Source: a virus. From it: a stretch of 37,999 bases of DNA. The notes under the pieces are model-generated. The model saw only the letters and a list, made by a program, of their open reading frames with translations, made no database searches and was not told where the DNA came from. Shown piece after piece: positions 31,697-36,799 of this stretch; position 1 is the stretch's first letter, and every line of letters begins with the position of its first letter. Location of the stretch: positions 1 to 37,999 of IMG/VR virus record IMGVR_UViG_3300043254_000051; one strand, given 5' to 3'. The position numbers and the translations under genes were made by a program.

Positions 31697-32788
31697 TTAT
31701 TCCCTACTTTGCCGAATTCGTCCGGACTCATAGAGATCATAGCCCTTTAGATTATCTTCGACATCCCGTTTGGACAAGTGTGGGTAGACTTCGTCCCTCG
31801 GATCACCAGGATCAAATGTAGAAAACTCCTTAGCATAAGCGTCCGCAATTGCGAGGAAATCCTCCCTGCTGACTCCAGCGGCCGCCATAAAGACGCCGGT
31901 CGCAATACTCGTATAGTGGCGATAATCGCGAACATAGTTGTAATCGAACCGTTCGGCATCGAAAGAACCACCATGGAGAAATGGCGCCAATTCCTGACTG
32001 ATTTTCGCCGTCAATCCGGCCAAAGCTTGTTCGTTAGACTCATTTGGCTCGTTAAGCTCGTTCTGCACCGCCTGCTTGAATAAACGAATGTAGTCGGCCA
32101 AGTGCGACGCGGCCCCTGCCTGTGCATATTCTTCCGGCGGCAGGTCATCCGGCCGAAGCATTGGCTTGCCTTGATCATCGAGAATCGGCCGGCCCGAACT
32201 GTCCAGGAATTGCAGCGGATGCTTCGGATGATCGGCCGGAATTTCGCCCGCCCCAATGGGGTGATAGGTTCGCAGTTGAGGTGGCACCAAATTGGCCAGG
32301 CGGCGCCGCAAATCTTCCAGGTGTCGTGAGAAAAAATCGCTTACCGATCCGCTTCCGCCGTCTTTGGTCCACTCTCCTCCGCCGGGACTGTACTTCGGCT
32401 TACGCGGCTCTTCAGGGTCATAATCTTTGACTAGAGTTCGCTTTGCGATGCGGGGCGCGCGTCGCGCGTCCGCTCTTTTTTCCTCCTCCGCATTCACCTC
32501 AATCGGCACATAGCCGGTGGCGGGCGCCATCGGCCGGCTGGAGCTACGCTCTTTCAGCGCTTTCCGCACCTCCGCCTTTGCCAGCGCCAGGAATTCCTCA
32601 CCGGCCCTGCGAATGTCGCGGGGGAGCGCCTCCAAGTCGCGGCGGATCGCGGCGATCTCCGCGCGGCGCTGCCGCAGCAGTTCGTCCTCGTCCGGCCCGG
32701 CGAGCGTACGGATCGCTTTGGCGATTTTGAGTTGCACGTGCAGCGCCCGGGGCACGGCGCTTTCGATGCACGGCAGCGGTGGTTTCAT
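31697..32788 (-). CDS. Polymorphic toxin of the membrane-immunity type
   Basis: A 363-residue protein. Residues 1-75 are the shared module (MKPPLPCIESAVPRALHVQL, then the charged EDELLRQRRAEIAAIRRDLE helix). Residues about 88-100 (PATGYVPIEVNAE) match the C-terminal part of the portal (TATGYVPIEANAG), so the gene is a chimera with portal sequence. The linker is a variant (DYDPEEPRKPKYSPGGGEWT). The C-terminal domain (about 240-363) has HGGSFDAERFD, VRDYRHYTSIATG, FMAAAGVSRED and GYDLYESGR. The immunity family is membrane-bound, so an envelope or periplasm target is likely, but the activity is unknown to me. Related tips are found at 19819-20220 and 31316-31390. Confidence 0.72.
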   Translation of the reverse strand: MKPPLPCIESAVPRALHVQLKIAKAIRTLAGPDEDELLRQRRAEIAAIRRDLEALPRDIRRAGEEFLALAKAEVRKALKERSSSRPMAPATGYVPIEVNAEEEKRADARRAPRIAKRTLVKDYDPEEPRKPKYSPGGGEWTKDGGSGSVSDFFSRHLEDLRRRLANLVPPQLRTYHPIGAGEIPADHPKHPLQFLDSSGRPILDDQGKPMLRPDDLPPEEYAQAGAASHLADYIRLFKQAVQNELNEPNESNEQALAGLTAKISQELAPFLHGGSFDAERFDYNYVRDYRHYTSIATGVFMAAAGVSREDFLAIADAYAKEFSTFDPGDPRDEVYPHLSKRDVEDNLKGYDLYESGRIRQSRE

Positions 32789-32827
32789 GTGGTTTGATCT
32801 CTGCTGGCGGAGTAGGTGCGAGCGTCT

Positions 32828-32888
32828 TGAAGCTCTCGCCGGGCACGAACTTGGCGCGGCAGCGCTTGGCGAGGTCGCCGGCGAAGCC
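32828..32888 (-). pseudogene. Portal gene scar 3 (short)
   Basis: About 20 codons that read GFAGDLAKRCRAKFVPGE, the same portal segment as in scars at 34283-34428 and 35930-36080 and upstream of the window's right edge. It is fused in frame with the truncated immunity gene on one side (at ERAW/GFAG) and lies just before a MKPPLPRT toxin on the other. Confidence 0.75.
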
Positions 32889-33137
32889 CCAAGCCCGTTC
32901 GCTTATCGCCGATATGCAGGCTATGACGCCGGCGCCGACCGATATCAGCCAACACAGAAGGATTATGAACGGTGAAAAATCCAAGCCTGGCTCGTAGTCA
33001 TGCATCATGAGGAGCGTGGCCCAAACGACGGCCAGCACGATCGGCCAATAGAGAATTCGATCGATACTTACGCCCGCACGTCGGCACTCATTATCGTCCC
33101 GATGAGGCCCGTCCGAAACGACATAGCGTATGTCCAT
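32889..33137 (-). pseudogene. Membrane immunity gene truncated and fused to a portal scar
   Basis: From ATG 33137 the frame encodes the N-terminal half of the membrane immunity family: ILYWPIVLAVVWATLL, an LLCWLISVGAGVIACIS segment and ERAW. At that point, where sister copies continue RRLLS, it passes in frame into portal sequence (GFAGDLAK). It is a recombination product with about 83 immunity codons and no soluble C-terminus. Upstream lies only a short fragment resembling part of another toxin gene. Confidence 0.72.
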
Positions 33138-33186
33138 TATTCTGGTTTTGGAAACGGCGCTTGTCGAGCTTCGTCGTCGCAACGGT

Positions 33187-33219
33187 GCTCTCTTGCTCGG
33201 CCAAATACGCTGCTCGATC
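33187..33219. repeat. Short fragment matching the zinc-ribbon-type toxin gene
   Basis: About 33 bases (CGGTGCTCTCTTG...TCGGCCAAATACGC) match, with two or so differences, the sequence at about 29915-29948 within the toxin at 29639-30616 (codons for YLAEQESTV). It is a further scrap of toxin coding sequence in the debris between two cassettes. Confidence 0.5.
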
Positions 33220-33255
33220 GAGCCACACTGCAATTACTTTTCACGCTCACCAAAG

Positions 33256-33648
33256 CTAAGATACGGACGCTGCCAGGGGATTTGAGGCGTAATGTGAACT
33301 TACAAAAAGCAACGCCTTCTTTTCGGCGTCAGTTAATTTGAACCGCTCTGGCTCTCGGTCGGGTCGGTATTTCTGATACTTTCGATCCAGTTCCAGGAAA
33401 ATATGGCGGATTTCCGCGGGAAGGGGAGCCACTGAATCTATCACGCACGGAACGCCTTTATCGTCAGCCACTGTTACGCCGGTCCTTCGGTCAAACTCAA
33501 GATTTTCCTGTGTGGTCACGCGCCTGGCTTGAATGGTGGTTTGGTCGATGGACAGTACCAAACAAATCAAACTCGCCCCGCTAGGGGATTCAGCATGAAA
33601 AATATCGCCGATATCAAGTTTGGCCAGCAACGTTTTGCGATCAAACAT
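33256..33648 (-). CDS. Probable immunity protein of the Cys-rich toxin
   Basis: A 130-residue protein starting eight bases after the toxin stop. The first half is a beta-rich domain (LDIGDIFHAE, SLICLVLSIDQTTIQARRV, LEFDRRTGV) and the second half is helical (AEIRHIFLELDRKYQKYR, LTDAEKKALLFV). I do not recognise a named immunity family; the role is inferred from position after a toxin of the same series. Confidence 0.6.
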   Translation of the reverse strand: MFDRKTLLAKLDIGDIFHAESPSGASLICLVLSIDQTTIQARRVTTQENLEFDRRTGVTVADDKGVPCVIDSVAPLPAEIRHIFLELDRKYQKYRPDREPERFKLTDAEKKALLFVSSHYASNPLAASVS

Positions 33649-33655
33649 GATTTTG

Positions 33656-34249
33656 TCATCTCCGCAGAAGATAGGGACTCAAAGTCAGAACCTTCTCCTT
33701 GGACGGCTCATTCTGTATACCTAACACTTTGACCGCGCAATCCATGCAAAGCGCGTGACCGCTTACGCTATACATTGCTGTTGCGCCATAACTGCCTCCG
33801 CTTTGACATCCTCCTGCGAAGCCTTCACAGCGCAGGTCTCCGCCTGCAGCAAGTTGAACATTGGGGACGTTGGATTGATCAGCGCCATCGGCAGAGCCGC
33901 CCCTATTGGAGGAGCCCCTTACATTATCGACGGAACCGCTTGCGCCTTCGGGCGTCCACTGCCCACCATCGGGACCGCCGGCGGGCACGCGCGGTTGGTC
34001 GGCGTTGTATTTTTTCAGCGCCGCCCGCAACTCCGCTTTCGCCAGCGTTGCGGCCGCCGCGAAGGCTTTGTGTAGGTCGCGGGAAAGCGCCTCCAAATCG
34101 CGGCGAATCGCGGCGATCTCCGCGCGGCGCTGCCGCAGCAATTCATCCTCGTTCGGCCCGGCGAGCGTGCGGATCGCTTTGGCGATCTCGAGCCGTGCGT
34201 GCAACGTCTGCGGCACGGCGCTCAAGGTGCGCGGCAGCGGAGGTTTCAT
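33656..34249 (-). CDS. Polymorphic toxin with small Cys-rich C-terminal domain
   Basis: A 197-residue protein: shared module at 1-90 (MKPPLPRTLSAVPQTLHARL, charged helices), linker ADQPRVPAGGPDGGQWT at about 94-110, a Ser/Gly-rich spacer, then a compact C-terminal domain of about 60 residues with CEGFAGGCQSGGSYGATAMY and ALCMDCAVKVLGIQ. The four cysteines could hold a zinc ion or disulfides. Activity unknown. Residues 1-110 are almost the same as in the barnase-type toxin at 35075-35896, so these two cassettes share a recent source. Confidence 0.68.
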   Translation of the reverse strand: MKPPLPRTLSAVPQTLHARLEIAKAIRTLAGPNEDELLRQRRAEIAAIRRDLEALSRDLHKAFAAAATLAKAELRAALKKYNADQPRVPAGGPDGGQWTPEGASGSVDNVRGSSNRGGSADGADQSNVPNVQLAAGGDLRCEGFAGGCQSGGSYGATAMYSVSGHALCMDCAVKVLGIQNEPSKEKVLTLSPYLLRR

Positions 34250-34282
34250 CCTTGAATCCTTGCATTGGTTATTGCCAGCCGC

Positions 34283-34600
34283 GGCACCGAAAACGCAAAG
34301 CAGATGATGCGGGCGAGCCACTCGTCGAAATCGTCCTTGTGCTGCGGCTCTTTGGTCTGGACGACCTTATCCGCCGTCTCGCCGGGCCCGAATTTTGCCC
34401 GCCGGCGCTTGGTCAGGTCGCCGGCGAAGCCCCCTCCCTAACCCTCCCCCGCATGCGGGGGAGGGTTAGGGAGGGGGCATCCTGTAACCGATTGATCTGG
34501 TCCGGCGTCCAGCCCTGCGGCAGGCCGATCAGCGCGTCGGGGATCGAGCCTTCGCCGTAGTAGTCGAACTGCTGGAGTGTAAGAAAGCGCTCGATCTCTC
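34283..34600 (-). pseudogene. Portal gene scar 2, interrupted by a palindrome
   Basis: Two portal segments. The upstream one (34479-34600) reads LTLQQFDYYGEGSIPDALIG then LPQGWTPDQINRLQ; the downstream one (34283-34428) reads GFAGDLTKRRRAKFGPGETA and FDEWLARIICFAFSVP. Between them is a 50-base perfect palindrome that shifts the frame and replaces part of the gene. The downstream segment ends where the next MKPPLPRT toxin's leader begins (AATAACCAATGCAAGG). It is the longest portal fragment in the island. Confidence 0.85.
34429..34478. repeat. Perfect 50-base palindrome (RPE-like)
   Basis: Each arm is 25 bases, centred on GCATGC, composed of CCCTCCCTAACCCTCCCC-type sequence; I checked the base pairing position by position. 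It sits inside portal scar 2. Such GC-rich palindromes that can be read as protein (PLPNPP/LTLPRMRG) are scattered in Rhizobiales genomes. Here it interrupts coding debris and so arrived after, or during, the loss of the gene. Confidence 0.85.
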
Positions 34601-34616
34601 CGCGATCGCTACCTCA

Positions 34617-35069
34617 TCATTCTCGAGAGCGCTCCGGTTTCAATTGCCGCCGAAGATTATCGGCTATCGAGCGAAGTTTGGGATCAGGCCCTTCGTATTG
34701 CACTGCCTCCACCGCATCGCGAAGCTTGGCCTCTTGATCATCAGACGCGCCACCATCGTTTGCGGACGCAATTACAATCGAGACTTCAACGTCATTGCCG
34801 TTGTGCCGTTTTCGATAAATGCGTCCTTCCGCGAGCATACCCCTTACCAATTCGACATGGTCATGAACCTCTTTCGGCGCCGCTGAAAGGCCAGAAATTC
34901 GGACGGTATACGGCGGTTCCACAGCATTGATTCCGCCCAAAATCATCGAATCGACCAAAGCGTCAGGGCTCTGGCCGTGCCGAGCCGGCGCACCAATCGA
35001 GGCGAGGAGCGCATGATAAAAATCGCGCACCGTTTTCCATTTTGTAGCATCAAGCTCGATGGTTCGCAT
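34617..35069 (-). CDS. Barstar-like immunity protein
   Basis: A 150-residue protein whose N-terminal half fits barstar (PF01337): an initial strand MRTIELDATKWKTVRDF, helix YHALLASIGAP, and HGQSPDALVDSMILG, the barnase-binding helix-loop region. The C-terminal half (VEVSIVIASANDGG, then a helical tail) is longer than classical barstar. It starts five bases after the stop of a barnase-like toxin gene, an exact match of partner families. It appears intact although the toxin gene is broken. Confidence 0.82.
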   Translation of the reverse strand: MRTIELDATKWKTVRDFYHALLASIGAPARHGQSPDALVDSMILGGINAVEPPYTVRISGLSAAPKEVHDHVELVRGMLAEGRIYRKRHNGNDVEVSIVIASANDGGASDDQEAKLRDAVEAVQYEGPDPKLRSIADNLRRQLKPERSRE

Positions 35070-35074
35070 GATCC

Positions 35075-35896
35075 CTACTCGCCGCGCGGGTTCAGGTTGA
35101 GACGATAGAAACTGCGGTAATGATTGTTGGTGTAATACATCGCTCCAATACCAGCATCAATCACGATTCTGCCAACGCCTCTGCCGGCGCCAAGTCCCGG
35201 TACATCGAAAGCAATATACCCGCTCGCGCTAGGAGGTTGAACAGCGCCTGTCTCATAGTGCGGTCGGTTCTCGTAGGCATGCGGATACAACGTGCTGAAG
35301 TCTTGATTTAATATAAGAGTCAATGCGTCTGCAATATTTTGCTGTTCATCCGGCAATATCGGACCGTTCAATCCTTTTGGATCCAACGGATCCTTTCCTG
35401 GCGGACGTGCAATCGTAAACCCGCGAGGCGTGACCTCGTTCTGTGCAAGCCGCGGACCGTTGTCAGAAGCGTTAGCCTCGCCGGTACCGGTCTCATCCGT
35501 CAGCGTGCCGGTATCTATTGCGGCGTATCGTTTGGGCGACTCCGACCCAACGCCCGCGGCGTTAGAACTATCTGCCGACTATCCGTTGCCACCGTCGCTC
35601 GTCCACTGCCCGCCATCGGGATTGTCGGCGGGCACGCGCGGTTGGTCGACGCTGTATTTTTTCAGCGCCGCCCGCAACTCCGCTTTCGCCAGCGTTGCAG
35701 CCGCCTCGAAGGCTTTGTGCAGGTCGCGGGAAAGCGCCTCTAAATCGCGGCGGATCGCGGCGATCTCCGCGCGGCGCTGCCGCAGCAGTTCGTCCTCGCC
35801 CGGCCCGGCGAGCGTGCGGATCGCTTTGGCGATCTCGAGGCGCGCGTGCAAAGTCTGCGGCACGGCGCTCAAGGTGCGTGGCAGCGGAGGCTTCAT
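35075..35896 (-). pseudogene. Barnase-type toxin on the MKPPLPRT module, broken by an amber codon
   Basis: From ATG 35896 the frame gives the shared module (MKPPLPRTLSAVPQTLHARL), linker SVDQPRVPADNPDGGQWT, then an in-frame TAG at 35579-35581. Past the stop the same frame stays open to 35075 through a spacer (RYAAIDTGTLTDETGTGE, closely matching the portal fusion's RYAARDTGTLTDETPGT) and a barnase/RNase N1-like C-terminus: GRGVGRIVI then YYTNNHYRSFYRL. Alignment by eye keeps the barnase Arg83, Arg87 and His102 equivalents, but the catalytic Glu73 position is Ala (YIAFDV). So the toxin looks both interrupted and catalytically impaired, unless amber readthrough or a TTG restart at 35386 is used. 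The barstar gene follows. Confidence 0.82.
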
Positions 35897-35929
35897 CCCT
35901 AAATCCTTGCATTGGTTGTTGCCGGTCAC

Positions 35930-36080
35930 GGCACCGAAAACGCAAAGCAGATGATGCGGGCGAGCCACTCGTCGAAATCGTCCTTGTGCTGCGGCTCCTT
36001 GGTCTGCACGACTTTGGCCGCGGTCTCGCCGGGCACGAATTTGGCGCGGCGGCGCTTGGCCAGGTCGCCGGCGAAGCGGC
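35930..36080 (-). pseudogene. Portal gene scar 1
   Basis: About 50 codons of portal sequence: RFAGDLAKRRRAKFVPGETA, KVVQTKEPQHKDDFDEW and LARIICFAFSVP. The last 108 bases (35930-36037) are nearly the same as the window's right edge (37892-37999), which belongs to the real portal gene. It ends at GGTGCCG, and the leader of the barnase-type toxin follows (CAACAACCAATGCAAGG). The frame upstream is not portal. Confidence 0.88.
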
Positions 36081-36103
36081 CACCCGTATCGGCTGAAATG
36101 TCG

Positions 36104-36460
36104 CTACGTTTCCGGCTTCTCGTGGCGCGGCCGAGCCCCGGCCTTGGTAGTCAAATCACGGTCGACTTGTTCCCAGATTGTCGTCAGAAATAGACGCGCT
36201 CCGTCTATCCCTTGGTGCCCGACGATCCAGAAGTTGCTGTCGGTCGAATTCCAAAGTTCCTGCAAATCCGCTTCGTCCGGCTTCTGCAGCAGCAAATCGG
36301 CCAGAAATTCTCTTAAAACGATTTTGCCCCCACGATCGAAGCGCAATAAAACCGTCGCAATCCATTCTCGTTCGTCCTTTTTACCGCGCGGGCCTTCCGC
36401 GCCAAATAGCACAGCGAACGAATAAAATTCGCGAGGCGCCTTGATCTTCGTATTTTTCAT
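36104..36460 (-). CDS. Possible immunity protein in the portal-RNase cassette (second)
   Basis: A 118-residue protein with EFYSFAVLFGAEGPRGKKDE, a WIATVLLRFDRGGKIVLREFL segment and DSNFWIVGHQGIDGARLFLTT. It looks like a small alpha/beta protein. I cannot name the family. It lies second after the portal-RNase fusion and before portal scar 1, a typical place for an immunity gene of the current or a previous toxin. Confidence 0.58.
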   Translation of the reverse strand: MKNTKIKAPREFYSFAVLFGAEGPRGKKDEREWIATVLLRFDRGGKIVLREFLADLLLQKPDEADLQELWNSTDSNFWIVGHQGIDGARLFLTTIWEQVDRDLTTKAGARPRHEKPET

Positions 36461-36517
36461 AAAAGAACTCTACCCACACTGGATCAAGTTCGATGATTTG
36501 CATGATGACCAAGCAAC

Positions 36518-36748
36518 CTATAGCTGCCCCTTCGCTTTCAGCTTTTGCGTGAAGTCGCACAGGGCATCGTACTGCTCCTCGGTCTCGATATAGCCAAATT
36601 CTCCCACCGGGGACGTAATAGGATGAAGATTAACACCAATACCGTCCAGGAATCTTTTTACCTCTTGATACACCTGCTCATTGGGCCATGTGAATCTCGT
36701 TTCGACTCCGTCGGGCGCGGTATAGAGGACCATTTTCAAGTTCGTCAT
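36518..36748 (-). CDS. Possible immunity protein of the portal-RNase fusion (first)
   Basis: A 76-residue protein (MTNLKMVLYTAPDGVETRFT, VYQEVKRFLDGIGVNL, then YIETEEQYDALCDFTQKLK). ATG 36748 is preferred over an upstream GTG at 36757. It begins about 50 bases after the stop of the fusion gene, so it is the first candidate for the cognate immunity protein of the RNase domain. The family is not recognised. Confidence 0.58.
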   Translation of the reverse strand: MTNLKMVLYTAPDGVETRFTWPNEQVYQEVKRFLDGIGVNLHPITSPVGEFGYIETEEQYDALCDFTQKLKAKGQL

Positions 36749-36799
36749 CGCTATCACCGGTCAATGAGTTGCCTGCACCAGTTTATTGAGTTCGCGTTG

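Noticed and set aside
31697-32788. Colicin M-like activity for the VRDYRHYTS motif of the membrane-immunity toxin
   Set aside because: The spacing of Asp, Tyr, His and Arg does not match the D-x2-Y-x2-HR pattern I remember for colicin M, so no function is assigned.
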